A stretch of 64,000 nt of DNA from Clostridium lentum (GTDB taxonomy: Bacteria; Bacillota; Clostridia; Clostridiales; Clostridiaceae). Location of the stretch: the NCBI RefSeq assembly GCF_014287815.1, contig NZ_JACOOQ010000007.1, forward strand, positions 1 to 64,000, in the 5' to 3' direction. Position 1 is the first letter of the stretch. Each line of letters opens with the position of its first letter. This document shows, in pieces, positions 28,384 to 37,341 of this stretch. Made by a program: the position numbers and the translations under genes. The notes beneath the pieces are model-generated. The model was not told where the DNA came from and ran no database searches. It saw nothing but the letters and a program-made list of their open reading frames with translations.

Positions 28384-28398
28384 AAATTTCTAAAAATA
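28384..28398. promoter_or_regulatory. Weak CodY-box-like site 1 upstream of pta
   Basis: AAATTTCTAAAAATA matches the CodY consensus (AATTTTCWGAAAATT) at 12 of 15 positions. It ends 5 bases upstream of the pta -35. Confidence 0.35.
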
Positions 28399-28418
28399 GA
28401 TTATTTCTTTATCTTTTG

Positions 28419-28433
28419 AATTTTCTAAAAATT
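28419..28433. promoter_or_regulatory. CodY-box-like site 2 upstream of pta
   Basis: AATTTTCTAAAAATT matches the CodY consensus at 14 of 15 positions, and it is the core of a longer perfect palindrome with 9-base arms (28417-28437). It is between the divergent pta and tmcAL promoters. Confidence 0.55.
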
Positions 28434-28482
28434 CAAATATTTTTAATATATCTTTTATTTTTATCAATTTATGAGGATGTTA

Positions 28483-28491
28483 TGCTATAAT
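28483..28491 (+). promoter_or_regulatory. Extended -10 promoter of tmcAL
   Basis: TGC followed directly by TATAAT, an extended -10 element, 31 bases before the tmcAL ATG. The -35 is poor, as is usual for this class. Confidence 0.55.
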
Positions 28492-28522
28492 ACTTTTATA
28501 TTTTTTTAAAAGGAGCTTTCTA

Positions 28523-29725
28523 ATGAATATTACAGGTATTATCACTGAATATAATCCATTCCACAATGGACATATGCACCATTTACAAGAGTGCAAAAAA
28601 AACACCAAATGCGATGGTGTCATCTGCATAATGAGCGGAAATTTTATGCAAAGAGGTGGTCCTGCCATAATAGATAAATGGAAAAGAGCCCAAATGGCTA
28701 TAGAAAATGGCGTTGATCTTGTTATAGAACTTCCTACATACTATGCTGTTTCTTCAGCTGAATTCTTTGCATATGGTTCTGTATCAATCTTAAATTCTTT
28801 AGAAATAGTCAATAATCTATTCTTCGGTTCAGAATGTGGCGATATTAAATCTTTGACTAAAATTGCACAAACTCTCGTAGAAGAACCTTGGGAATTTAAA
28901 GAAATTTTAAAAAGAAATATAAACTCTGGATTAACCTTTGCCAAAGCTAGAGAACTAGCCCTAATAGAGTTTACCAATGATAACTATATTGAAAATATCA
29001 TTTCTTCTTCTAATAACATATTAGGAATTGAATATATTAAAGCTATTTTGAAACTTAATAGTCCAATAGTTCCTTTTACATTAAAACGGGAAGGTTCTAG
29101 CTATAATGATAAATTACTTTCTACCTCCTTCTCTTCTGCAACATCCATAAGAGAAGCTTTAAAAAATAAAAATGATATTACTTTTATTAAAGATGCTATG
29201 CCAGAGAAATCATTTAATATTTTACGTGAACTTAAAAATTCAAATTATCCATTTACATTTGAAGAAAGTATGTTTCAATATATAAAGTATCTAATAACCA
29301 CTAATTGTATAAATTTTAACAATATTTCAGAAATCAAGGAAGGTATTGATAAAAAAATATCAAAAGAAATTGAAAATAGCACTTCCTTAGATGATTTGAT
29401 TTTAAATATTAAAAGCAAAAGATATACATATACAAAGATAGCTAGAATTCTTACACAAATTTACATTGGTTTTTATAAAGAAGATTATTCCAAAATGAAT
29501 TTAGAAAAATATCATTATGTTAGAGTCCTAGCTTTTAATAAAAAAGGACGAGAAATTCTGAGCCTTATAAAAAAGAAAAGTAGCATACCACTAATTACTA
29601 AGCTTCCTAAAAACACTGAAAATCCACTATTAAAACTGGATATCGCTGCAACTAAAGCCTATTCAATTTTAAATTCAAAACTTAAAGCAAATTCTGATTA
29701 TTTAATCAGTCCAATAATAAAATAA
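28523..29725 (+). CDS. tmcAL: tRNA(Met) cytidine acetate ligase (YlbM, DUF795)
   Basis: In Bacillus TmcAL makes N4-acetylcytidine at the wobble position of elongator tRNA-Met from acetate and ATP. 400 residues; the nucleotidyltransferase HxGH motif is in ITEYNPFHNGHMHHL, followed by FMQRGGPAIIDKWKRAQMA and NLFFGSECGD. AAAAGGAG lies before the ATG. It diverges from pta-ackA, whose product supplies acetate, and precedes ylbJ, a neighbour in Bacillus too. Confidence 0.94.
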   Translation: MNITGIITEYNPFHNGHMHHLQECKKNTKCDGVICIMSGNFMQRGGPAIIDKWKRAQMAIENGVDLVIELPTYYAVSSAEFFAYGSVSILNSLEIVNNLFFGSECGDIKSLTKIAQTLVEEPWEFKEILKRNINSGLTFAKARELALIEFTNDNYIENIISSSNNILGIEYIKAILKLNSPIVPFTLKREGSSYNDKLLSTSFSSATSIREALKNKNDITFIKDAMPEKSFNILRELKNSNYPFTFEESMFQYIKYLITTNCINFNNISEIKEGIDKKISKEIENSTSLDDLILNIKSKRYTYTKIARILTQIYIGFYKEDYSKMNLEKYHYVRVLAFNKKGREILSLIKKKSSIPLITKLPKNTENPLLKLDIAATKAYSILNSKLKANSDYLISPIIK

Positions 29726-29730
29726 TAATA

Positions 29731-29759
29731 TTGTAAAGCCATAAGCATATAAATATTAT
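29731..29759 (+). promoter_or_regulatory. Possible sigma-A-like promoter before ylbJ
   Basis: TTGTAA and TATTAT with a 17-base spacer in a very AT-rich gap. In Bacillus ylbJ is under sporulation factor sigma-E; no clear sigma-E match was found by eye, so this is weak. Confidence 0.35.
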
Positions 29760-29797
29760 ATATATATATTTTATTCTTCATTAATAGGAGGACTTCT

Positions 29798-30979
29798 ATG
29801 TATACAATTTCTATCTTATGGCTTTTAATAATTATTCTTTCAATAATACTTATAAAGCTTCTTAAATTAAGTAAAAATCAAATAATTACTATATTTATTA
29901 CCTTATTTATAATACTCTTTATCATAAATCTAAACACATGCATGCAATCTACTTTTACAGGATTAAATTTGGTTATAAAAGCCATTTTACCTACAATTTT
30001 TCCTTTTTCAGTTATATGTAATCTTATCATTCATTATGATGGCATTTCATTTTATTCAAATATCCTAGGTCCAATTATATGTAAGCCTTTAAAATTATCT
30101 AATTGCTCATCTTTCCCTATTGTTGCAAGTCTACTCTGTGGTTATCCTCTTGGTTGTAAATATTGTTGTGATCTTTATGAACTTGGCTGTATTTCAAAAG
30201 AAGAATATTTAAGACTATTAAATATTGCTTCAAACGCCAGCCCAATTTTTTTAATAGGTTCTGTAGGTGCTGCTATGCTAGGAAATATCAAGTACGGCTT
30301 CATACTTTTACTGGGAAATTATCTTGCCCCTTTAATAATAGGTTTTTTTACAAAAAAAAATACTCATGAATTTAATAATTCTAATGAGTATCCTTTAAAA
30401 ATTGACGGCTCCTACAATTTTGGAATAATAATAAAAACATCCATTGAAAATGCAATTAATACCACCTTACAAGTGGGTGCCTTTGTAATTATATTTTCTA
30501 TCATTATAGGTATAATAAAAAACAATTCCTTAATAAATATCATTTTTAATAATGTTGAAAAGCTATTATCATTATCACCTAATTCATTATACGGAATTTT
30601 TCTAGGATCCATTGAATATACAAATGGTTGCAAAATTTTAACTTCTATTTCTTCATCAATCATCTTTAAACTCAGTGCTATAAGCTTTATCTGCTCATTT
30701 TCAGGCTTATCTATAATTGGTCAAATTTCTTCTTTTACAGGTAAATTCAATGTTTCACTTAAGAAATATTCCTTTATAAAATTTATTCAAGGGATAATTA
30801 GCTTCATAATAACCTTTATTTTTTCTAGCATTTTTATTAGTACAGAAACTACATCATCTATATATATTCATTCTTATTACAACACTAATAAATTACTTTT
30901 CTTTACCTATGCATTACTATTACTTCCGTTAATAGTAAAACTTACAAATATATTATTTAAGAGGTTACATATTTCTTAA
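29798..30979 (+). CDS. ylbJ: Sporulation integral membrane protein YlbJ
   Basis: 393 residues, nine or so hydrophobic segments, nucleoside-recognition (Gate) type membrane fold. Family blocks: SLLCGYPLGCKY, NIASNASPIFLIGSVGAAMLG and FLGSIEYTNGC. In Bacillus it is needed in the mother cell for spore cortex formation. AGGAGG before the ATG. Its last 15 bases overlap the convergent coiled-coil gene. Confidence 0.92.
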   Translation: MYTISILWLLIIILSIILIKLLKLSKNQIITIFITLFIILFIINLNTCMQSTFTGLNLVIKAILPTIFPFSVICNLIIHYDGISFYSNILGPIICKPLKLSNCSSFPIVASLLCGYPLGCKYCCDLYELGCISKEEYLRLLNIASNASPIFLIGSVGAAMLGNIKYGFILLLGNYLAPLIIGFFTKKNTHEFNNSNEYPLKIDGSYNFGIIIKTSIENAINTTLQVGAFVIIFSIIIGIIKNNSLINIIFNNVEKLLSLSPNSLYGIFLGSIEYTNGCKILTSISSSIIFKLSAISFICSFSGLSIIGQISSFTGKFNVSLKKYSFIKFIQGIISFIITFIFSSIFISTETTSSIYIHSYYNTNKLLFFTYALLLLPLIVKLTNILFKRLHIS

Positions 30980-31501
30980 TTCATTTATGTTTTCTTTAAT
31001 AGTTTCACTACTTTTAGTCATTTTTTCCTCTATTTCTTTTGCTGCTTTTTCAAATGACTCTTGCATTGATTGTATAAGCTGTAGCTTCTTTTCTTCTATT
31101 TCATTATCAAGCTGTGATAATATTTCAGTTGAATATTCTCTAGAACCTAGTGTTATTGCTTTAGCATCTCTTTTTGCTAAGCCAATAATTTCATTTGCAC
31201 GAATCTTTGCTTCCTTAACCATATCATGATTTTCTATATTTTTCCTCATCATTTCCATAGTTTCTTTTTTCACGTTTTGATACTCCTTTTGAGCATTTTC
31301 AAGAATTTTATCCTTCTCACCCATTACCCATTTAGCTTTTTTAAGCTCATCAGGTAGGTAATTTCTAATTTGCTCAATTACTTCTTCAAACTCCTTTGTA
31401 TCAATCATCGCCTTACCTGTTATTGGAATTTTAGGAGCATTTTCTAGTACCTCTTCTAGATATTCTAACAGTTCCATAACATTTAATTTTCCCTTATTCA
31501 A
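30965..31501 (-). CDS. Coiled-coil cytoplasmic protein of unknown function
   Basis: 178 residues, charged, with no signal or membrane segment. From about residue 55 on it is one long predicted coiled coil rich in Lys/Glu/Met, which superficially resembles F0F1 ATPase subunit b or DivIVA-like proteins. I do not recognise a catalytic motif. A TTG start at 31501 is supported by GGAGG 7 bases upstream; an ATG eight codons in is the alternative. It follows coaD by 23 bases, apparently cotranscribed with rsmD-coaD. Convergent overlap with ylbJ. Confidence 0.82.
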   Translation of the reverse strand: MNKGKLNVMELLEYLEEVLENAPKIPITGKAMIDTKEFEEVIEQIRNYLPDELKKAKWVMGEKDKILENAQKEYQNVKKETMEMMRKNIENHDMVKEAKIRANEIIGLAKRDAKAITLGSREYSTEILSQLDNEIEEKKLQLIQSMQESFEKAAKEIEEKMTKSSETIKENINELRNM

Positions 31502-31524
31502 ATTACTCCCTCCAAAATAAAACT

Positions 31525-32001
31525 TTATTTTAATCTTATTTTAACCATATCAATAATTTCCTTTGGCACTAGCCCTGATATATCTCCCCCAAATTTCCCC
31601 ACTTGCTTTACAGAAGAAGAACTAAGATATGAATATTCTATAGATGTCATCATAAACAATGTTTCAATATCTGGATCAAGTTTTGAGTTCATAAGTGCCA
31701 TTTGTAGCTCATATTCAAAATCTGATACTGCTCTTAATCCTTTTAGAATAACTCGTGCATTATACTCTTTAGCCAAATCTACCAATAAGCCATTAAAACT
31801 TACTACTTCTACATTTTCAAGATGAGCTGTTGCTTTTTTAATTAGCTCCACTCTTTCTCCTATTGTAAACAACCCTTTTTTATCTATATTAATTAGAACC
31901 GCTACAATAACTTTATCAAAAATATTACATCCTCTTTGGATAATATCTAAATGCCCATTGGTTATTGGATCAAAGCTTCCTGGATAAATTGCTACTCTCA
32001 T
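31525..32001 (-). CDS. coaD: Phosphopantetheine adenylyltransferase
   Basis: Penultimate step of coenzyme A synthesis. 158 residues: [15 protein letters not shown] holds the nucleotide-binding TxGH, with [17 protein letters not shown] toward the C-terminus. AGGAGAAGGAT before the ATG. Follows rsmD by 9 bases, the standard pair. Confidence 0.97.
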   Translation of the reverse strand: MRVAIYPGSFDPITNGHLDIIQRGCNIFDKVIVAVLINIDKKGLFTIGERVELIKKATAHLENVEVVSFNGLLVDLAKEYNARVILKGLRAVSDFEYELQMALMNSKLDPDIETLFMMTSIEYSYLSSSSVKQVGKFGGDISGLVPKEIIDMVKIRLK

Positions 32002-32010
32002 ATCCTTCTC

Positions 32011-32574
32011 CTACTCTAATTTAGAATCAACTCTATAATAACATACAGTTGTATTTCCGTACTTTTTACTTTTAGTCAAGACTATATCTTCATAACCTTC
32101 ATATATTTCTTCAATAGAATCAATTTTAGTTACTATAATTCCTTCTTCTTTTAATAACTTATGTTCCTTTATTATTTTCATTGCTTCTGGAATCATTTCT
32201 TTACAATATGGAGGATCTATAAATATAATATCAAACACTTTTCCCTTTTTAGCCAAAGCTCTAAGCGCCTCATATGAATCCATATTTAACGGATAGCTAC
32301 AATCTTCAAATCTTAAATTTTCCACATTTTGTTTTAGTAATGGAAATGTAGCTGGACTCTTATCGATTAGATAGACCTCTGCTGCTCCTCTACTGGCACA
32401 TTCAAGACCTAAGCTTCCTGTTCCTGCAAATACATCTATAACCACTGCATCTAATATATGGTTTTGAATTGTATTAAACATAGCTTCTTTCACTCTATCT
32501 AGTGTAGGTCTTGTTTCCATAGTCGCTGGAGGTATTAATTTACGTCCTCTTGCTTTTCCTGCTATAATTCTCAT
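32011..32574 (-). CDS. rsmD: 16S rRNA (guanine-966-N2)-methyltransferase
   Basis: 187 residues, Rossmann SAM domain: VIDVFAGTGSLGLECASRGA binding SAM and the catalytic IIFIDPPY. Starts MRIIAGKARGRKL as in the family. A GTG two codons earlier is open but the ATG at 32574 has GGAGG 7 bases before it. Has its own promoter after recG. Confidence 0.95.
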   Translation of the reverse strand: MRIIAGKARGRKLIPPATMETRPTLDRVKEAMFNTIQNHILDAVVIDVFAGTGSLGLECASRGAAEVYLIDKSPATFPLLKQNVENLRFEDCSYPLNMDSYEALRALAKKGKVFDIIFIDPPYCKEMIPEAMKIIKEHKLLKEEGIIVTKIDSIEEIYEGYEDIVLTKSKKYGNTTVCYYRVDSKLE

Positions 32575-32603
32575 TAACACTCCTCCTTTAGTTTAACATT
32601 ACC

Positions 32604-32632
32604 ATTTTATCATATAACATTTCTATAAACAA
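32604..32632 (-). promoter_or_regulatory. Sigma-A promoter of rsmD-coaD
   Basis: TTGTTT and TAAAAT, 17-base spacer, in the 66-base gap between recG and rsmD. Confidence 0.6.
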
Positions 32633-32640
32633 TTTTTTTA

Positions 32641-34671
32641 TTAGTTAAAGCATATATACTTGCTCCATCTTTCTAATGAGTAAGCTATATCTCTACATAA
32701 TTTAACCTTGTTAGGGTCTTCTGACTCTAATAGCATCTTTCCTTCTTCTCTTGCACATCTAAGAATTTTAACATCATCATAAAGGTTTGCCAAAACAAAC
32801 CCTTCATCACCACTTTGTTTAAGACCAAACAACTCTCCTGAACCTCTAAGTTTTAAATCTTGTTCAGAAATATAAAATCCATCAGTAGATTCAGTCATTA
32901 TTTCCATTCTTCTTTTAGTATTATCGGTTTTGGCATTACCAGTAAGAACACAATATGATTCATACTGTCCTCTTCCAACTCTTCCTCGTAATTGATGAAG
33001 CTGAGCTAAACCAAACCTTTCGGCATTTTCTATGATCATAACTGATGCATTAGGTACATTTACCCCAACTTCAATTACTGTTGTAGAAATTATAACTTTC
33101 GTTTCATCTCCCTTGAATCTATTAATTATTTCATCTTTTTCTTTTGGCTTCATCTTCCCATGTAATATTTCAATATTTATCCCTCTAAATACTCCATCCC
33201 TTAATTCATCATATAATTTTTCCACAGAATTTAACGATAATTTTTCATCTTCTTCTATAAGAGGACATACAATATATACCTGTCTTCCTTTTCTAATTTC
33301 ATCTAAAGCCAAATCATATGCTAGCATTCTATGGTCACCGTTATAAAACTCTGTCTTCACAGGCTTTCTTCCTGGTGGAAGCTTATCAATGACCGAAATA
33401 TCAAGATCTGAGTATACATATAAAGCTAAGGTTCTTGGTATAGGAGTTGCTGTCATAACTAACACATCTGGTCTCCTACCTTTATTAATAAGTCTATTTC
33501 TCTGTTCAACACCAAATCTATGTTGCTCATCAGTAACAACAAGTCCTAAGTTCTTAAAATCCACATCTTCCTGTATTAAAGCGTGAGTTCCTATTACCAC
33601 CATAGGTGTCTCTGTAGTAATAATCTCCTTTATCCTTTTTTTTTCTTTTGCAGAAGTACTACCTGTAAGCAGTTCTATATGTATACCAAAAGGTCCTAAA
33701 AGTTTCTTTGCTTCTTCATAATGCTGACTTGCTAGTATTTCTGTAGGAACCATAAGCGTTGCTTGATAACCACATTTAACCACATTAAAAATAGCTATAA
33801 GAGCTACTACAGTCTTCCCAGAACCAACATCACCTTGCACTAACCTATTCATTGGGAATAAACTCTTTTGATCTCTTAATATTTCTCTCACTACCCTAGT
33901 CTGTGCCTCTGTCAAACTATATGGAAGAGCTGCTTTTAAATCACCTAGCTCCTTTACCCATGGGAAAGATATTCCATTTTCTACTTTTAACTTTCTTTTT
34001 AAAAGTAGAAGTTTCATAGAATACGTAAATAATTCTTGAAATTTTAATCTGATGATAGCTTTTTCTAGTTCGTTTCTTCCAGAAGGAAAATGTATATTCC
34101 TCACAGCAAAATCTAAATCCACCATTTTATATTTATCAATCATTTCCTGTGGAAGATTATCCTTTATCTTTATATTTTCTAAACAATTAGAAATAAGTTT
34201 AATTAGAATTTTATCTGTTAATTCTTCCTTTAAGCTATACTTTGGAACTATTTCATTTTCCATAGCTACTTTAATACCTACTATAGGGTTAACAACCTCA
34301 ATCTTATTTCCTACCTTTTTAAACTTACCTATTAAATCATATTTTTCACCAATTTTAAAGGTATTTTTAATAAATCTTTGATTAAACCACTTACCTTCAA
34401 TTATCGTACCATTATAGTTAAATCTTATGGTAGTCAAATACTTTCCTGTCTTAGTCCTTACATCTCCACAACAGCCCATACAAAAGCAAGTCAAGACATT
34501 CTTTTCATCATTACTTATTTCATTCACCGGTACATTATTTCCTAGAAATTCATAGTCTCTAGGGAAATATAATAAAAGGTCCATTATGGTAAATATTCCA
34601 CACTTATTTAATTTTTCTAAAAGTTTAGGACCAACGCCTTTTAATATCGAAACATCATTTGAAACATCCAT
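32641..34671 (-). CDS. recG: ATP-dependent DNA helicase RecG
   Basis: Remodels stalled forks and Holliday junctions. 676 residues: N-terminal OB-fold wedge domain, then SF2 helicase motifs LVQGDVGSGKTVVAL (Walker A), VVTDEQHRFG (DEQH), TATPIPRTLAL and the LHQLRGRVGRG motif VI. A GTG one codon earlier is open; the ATG at 34671 fits the distant GAGGATG ribosome-binding site better. Full length. Confidence 0.96.
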   Translation of the reverse strand: MDVSNDVSILKGVGPKLLEKLNKCGIFTIMDLLLYFPRDYEFLGNNVPVNEISNDEKNVLTCFCMGCCGDVRTKTGKYLTTIRFNYNGTIIEGKWFNQRFIKNTFKIGEKYDLIGKFKKVGNKIEVVNPIVGIKVAMENEIVPKYSLKEELTDKILIKLISNCLENIKIKDNLPQEMIDKYKMVDLDFAVRNIHFPSGRNELEKAIIRLKFQELFTYSMKLLLLKRKLKVENGISFPWVKELGDLKAALPYSLTEAQTRVVREILRDQKSLFPMNRLVQGDVGSGKTVVALIAIFNVVKCGYQATLMVPTEILASQHYEEAKKLLGPFGIHIELLTGSTSAKEKKRIKEIITTETPMVVIGTHALIQEDVDFKNLGLVVTDEQHRFGVEQRNRLINKGRRPDVLVMTATPIPRTLALYVYSDLDISVIDKLPPGRKPVKTEFYNGDHRMLAYDLALDEIRKGRQVYIVCPLIEEDEKLSLNSVEKLYDELRDGVFRGINIEILHGKMKPKEKDEIINRFKGDETKVIISTTVIEVGVNVPNASVMIIENAERFGLAQLHQLRGRVGRGQYESYCVLTGNAKTDNTKRRMEIMTESTDGFYISEQDLKLRGSGELFGLKQSGDEGFVLANLYDDVKILRCAREEGKMLLESEDPNKVKLCRDIAYSLERWSKYICFN

Positions 34672-34713
34672 CACATCACATCCTCAATAATAGTCTATTT
34701 TTTAATTAACATT

Positions 34714-34744
34714 AAAGCACAAGAAGACCTGCTCCTTGTGCTTT
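34714..34744 (-). terminator. Hairpin terminator downstream of fakA
   Basis: Ten-base arms AAAGCACAAG/CTTGTGCTTT, loop of about 11 bases; the T run after it is poor. Placed 9 bases after the fakA stop. Confidence 0.6.
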
Positions 34745-34752
34745 ACCTTTTA

Positions 34753-36393
34753 TTATTCTACTGACATTATGAAGTAGTATAATGGTTGATCCCCTTTATA
34801 ACATTGAACATCAAAATCATCATATTTCTCTTCTAATTCATCAATGAATTCTTCCATCTTGTTTTCATCAACATCTTTTCCATAGAAAATAGTAATAAGC
34901 TCACTATCTTCATCAATCATTGATTCTAATACTTCTTTAGCTACTTCAAAGTAATCTTCACCTACAGTTTTAATCTTACTTTCAACTAAACCTAGCATAT
35001 TTCCTTCTTTAATTTCTATTCCATCCATTTCAGTATCTCTTACTGCATAAGTAACTGAACCTGTTTTAACCATTTCTAATGCTTCCTTTAAAGCTTCTTC
35101 GTTGGCATCAACATCTGCTTCATAGTTAAACATAGTTATTGCTGTAATTCCTTGTGGAATACTCTTAGTTGGAATAACTCTAACATCTTTATCTGATATT
35201 TCTGCTGCTTGTTCTGCAGCCATAATAATATTTTTATTATTCGGTAATATGAAAATATGATCAGCATTAAGCTTTGATATACATTCCATCATGTCTTGTG
35301 TTGATGGATTCATAGTCTGACCACCTTCTATTACGTAGTCAACTCCAAGGTCTTTTAATACTCTAGTGATTCCATCTCCCATTGCCACTGAAATAAATGC
35401 ATATTTTTTGCTTTCAGCTGGTGCAACTTCTTTTTGAACATCGCTAGCTGCCTCTTCATTTTTAAGAGCTAATACTTCTCTATGCTCTTCTCTCATATTA
35501 TCAATCTTTATCTTTGAAAGTTCACCATACTGTACAGCATTTGATAATACTTTACCTGGATCATTAGTATGTATATGAACTTTTATAACATCTTCATAAC
35601 CTACTACTATCATAGAATCCCCTAAACTTTCAATCTTATCTTGGAATTCTTTAGATTTAGCTGCATCTCCTAATATTATAAATTCTGTACAGTAACCAAA
35701 TTTTATATCTACATCTTCAGTTGAAGCAGCACCTGTAGCTCCTGCTGATTTTACTGCAACATCTTTTATTTCTGCTTTTATATCATTTTTTAGAGCATCA
35801 AGCATTCCTTGAAGAATGATATATAATCCCATTCCACCTGAATCTACAACTTTAGCTTTTTTTAAAGCTGGTAATAAATCTGGTGTTTTATCTAGCATTA
35901 TCTTAGCATTAGTAACAACTGTTTCCATAACTGCTATTATATTTCTTTCTTCTACATTTGTTACAGATTCAGCTGCTGCTCTTATTACTGATAGTATAGT
36001 ACCTTCTGTTGGTCTCATAACAGCTTTATAAGCTGCTTTGCTTCCTTCTTCAAAAGCTACTGCAAGCTCTTTTCCATCAACTTCTGTTTTTCCTTCTAAG
36101 CCTTTAGAAATCCCTCTTAAAATTTGAGAAAGAATAACTCCAGAGTTCCCTCTTGCTCCCATTAAAGCACCTTTTGCTAGTATTTTAGAAGTTTCTCCTA
36201 TAGACTCTGAATTTAGGTTTTCAATTTCTTTTACAGCTGCTTTAAAGGTCATTGACATGTTAGTTCCTGTATCTCCATCAGGTACAGGAAAAACATTTAG
36301 TGCATTAACAAAATCACTTTCCTCTAATAGCCTATTACTAGCATTAACAACCATATTGTAGAAGTCATGGCCATTTATTTTTTGATATTTCAT
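34753..36393 (-). CDS. fakA: Fatty acid kinase subunit FakA (YloV, DAK2/DhaL domain)
   Basis: Phosphorylates fatty acids held by a FakB (DegV) partner so that exogenous fatty acids enter phospholipids. 546 residues. The N-terminal DhaL domain has the ADP/Mg-binding NVFPVPDGDTGTNM and GARGNSGVILSQ motifs; the C-terminal domain (IFILPNNKNIIMAA region) is typical of YloV. No fakB gene lies in this window. Transcribed with yloU, as in Bacillus and Staphylococcus. Confidence 0.95.
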   Translation of the reverse strand: MKYQKINGHDFYNMVVNASNRLLEESDFVNALNVFPVPDGDTGTNMSMTFKAAVKEIENLNSESIGETSKILAKGALMGARGNSGVILSQILRGISKGLEGKTEVDGKELAVAFEEGSKAAYKAVMRPTEGTILSVIRAAAESVTNVEERNIIAVMETVVTNAKIMLDKTPDLLPALKKAKVVDSGGMGLYIILQGMLDALKNDIKAEIKDVAVKSAGATGAASTEDVDIKFGYCTEFIILGDAAKSKEFQDKIESLGDSMIVVGYEDVIKVHIHTNDPGKVLSNAVQYGELSKIKIDNMREEHREVLALKNEEAASDVQKEVAPAESKKYAFISVAMGDGITRVLKDLGVDYVIEGGQTMNPSTQDMMECISKLNADHIFILPNNKNIIMAAEQAAEISDKDVRVIPTKSIPQGITAITMFNYEADVDANEEALKEALEMVKTGSVTYAVRDTEMDGIEIKEGNMLGLVESKIKTVGEDYFEVAKEVLESMIDEDSELITIFYGKDVDENKMEEFIDELEEKYDDFDVQCYKGDQPLYYFIMSVE

Positions 36394-36404
36394 CCTATTC
36401 CCTC

Positions 36405-36755
36405 CTAGACTCTAACCGCTTGAACATTTACCGTAACTTGAGAAACTTTTAATCCAGTAAAATTTTCAACACTGTAACGTACTTTTTGAATAATATTATT
36501 TGCTATTACTGATATTTTAGTTCCATACTCAACCATCACAAATAATTCAATGTTCAATTTATCATCTTCAGTAAAATTTAATTTTACACCTTTGCTTAAA
36601 CTTTCAATTCTCATTAATTCCCATAAGCCTTCAGAAGCATTTTTTGATACCATACCTACAACACCGTAGCATTCCATTGTTGATAAACCTACTATCTTAG
36701 CAAGCACTTCTTCTGAATAATGTATATTTCCAAGGTTATTTGAATATCCTATCAT
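36405..36755 (-). CDS. Asp23/Gls24 family envelope stress protein YloU
   Basis: 116 residues. LGNIHYSEEVLAKIVG then MECYGVVGMV and the C-terminal VSQVTVNVQAVRV identify the family, whose members coat the inner membrane face in stress or associate with fatty-acid metabolism. Pairs with fakA, 11 bases apart. AAGGAGG precedes the ATG. Confidence 0.94.
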   Translation of the reverse strand: MIGYSNNLGNIHYSEEVLAKIVGLSTMECYGVVGMVSKNASEGLWELMRIESLSKGVKLNFTEDDKLNIELFVMVEYGTKISVIANNIIQKVRYSVENFTGLKVSQVTVNVQAVRV

Positions 36756-36788
36756 GCAAAACCCTCCTTATTTCATTTCCATAAGGTT

Positions 36789-36817
36789 ATTGTATATTAG
36801 ATAATGTATTAATTCAA
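36789..36817 (-). promoter_or_regulatory. Sigma-A promoter of yloU-fakA
   Basis: TTGAAT and TACAAT with a 17-base spacer, 34 bases upstream of the yloU ATG. The rest of the 216-base yloU-rpmB gap is A/T homopolymer-rich; a TATAAT at 36940 probably serves rpmB, with a poor -35. Confidence 0.75.
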
Positions 36818-36971
36818 GTAAATTTGTATGTATTTAGATATATCTTACATCTTTTATTATCATTTTTTTATTTTTTTTTATTTTTCTATTGCATTTTATA
36901 TTAAATTTTGATAAACTTAATTTCGTCCTATTGAAGAGATATAATCTTCAAATATAAGGAGGTGTTTTTTA

Positions 36972-37163
36972 ATGGCAAGAAGATGCGAAGTTTGTAATAA
37001 AGGTGTTGTTTCTGGAACACAATTCAGCCATTCTCACCGTCAATCTAAGAGAACTTGGGCTCCAAACATAAAGAGAGTAAAAGCTTTAGTTAACGGAACA
37101 CCAAAAACAGTTCATGTATGTACAAGATGCCTTAGATCTGGTAAGGTTGAAAGAGCAATATAA
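36972..37163 (+). CDS. rpmB: 50S ribosomal protein L28
   Basis: 63 residues. MARRCEVCNKGVVSGTQFSH at the start and CTRCLRSGKV at the end: the four-cysteine, zinc-binding form. AAGGAGGTG before the ATG. Plus strand, flanked by yloU (divergent) and spoVM (convergent), the usual Firmicute order. Confidence 0.98.
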   Translation: MARRCEVCNKGVVSGTQFSHSHRQSKRTWAPNIKRVKALVNGTPKTVHVCTRCLRSGKVERAI

Positions 37164-37171
37164 GTTCAAAT

Positions 37172-37206
37172 AAAAAATGCAATTGATAGAATCAATTGCA
37201 TTTTTT
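37172..37206 (+). terminator. Intrinsic terminator downstream of rpmB
   Basis: Arms TGCAATTGAT and ATCAATTGCA flanked by six A and six T, so it works in both directions and can also stop spoVM-strand transcripts. Confidence 0.92.
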
Positions 37207-37257
37207 ATTATACTTTTTTAAAAGTCATATAAGTTACAACACTCCTCCTATGTATTT

Positions 37258-37326
37258 TTATTTTCTCCTAAAGAACTTTATTATACATGACAGAAATTTA
37301 GGCAATTTAATAGCAATTATCTTCAT
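37258..37326 (-). CDS. spoVM: Stage V sporulation protein M
   Basis: A 22-codon gene. The product starts MKIIAIKLPKFLS and ends in a basic FFRRK; the IKLPKFL core is the hallmark of SpoVM. In Bacillus this 26-residue amphipathic helix senses the convex forespore membrane and anchors the SpoIVA coat basement, and spoIVA is also in this window. GGAGGTGA sits 8 bases before the ATG. Location between thiN and rpmB matches Bacillus. It is 4 residues shorter than the Bacillus protein. Confidence 0.93.
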   Translation of the reverse strand: MKIIAIKLPKFLSCIIKFFRRK

Positions 37327-37341
37327 TAACCCTTCACCTCC

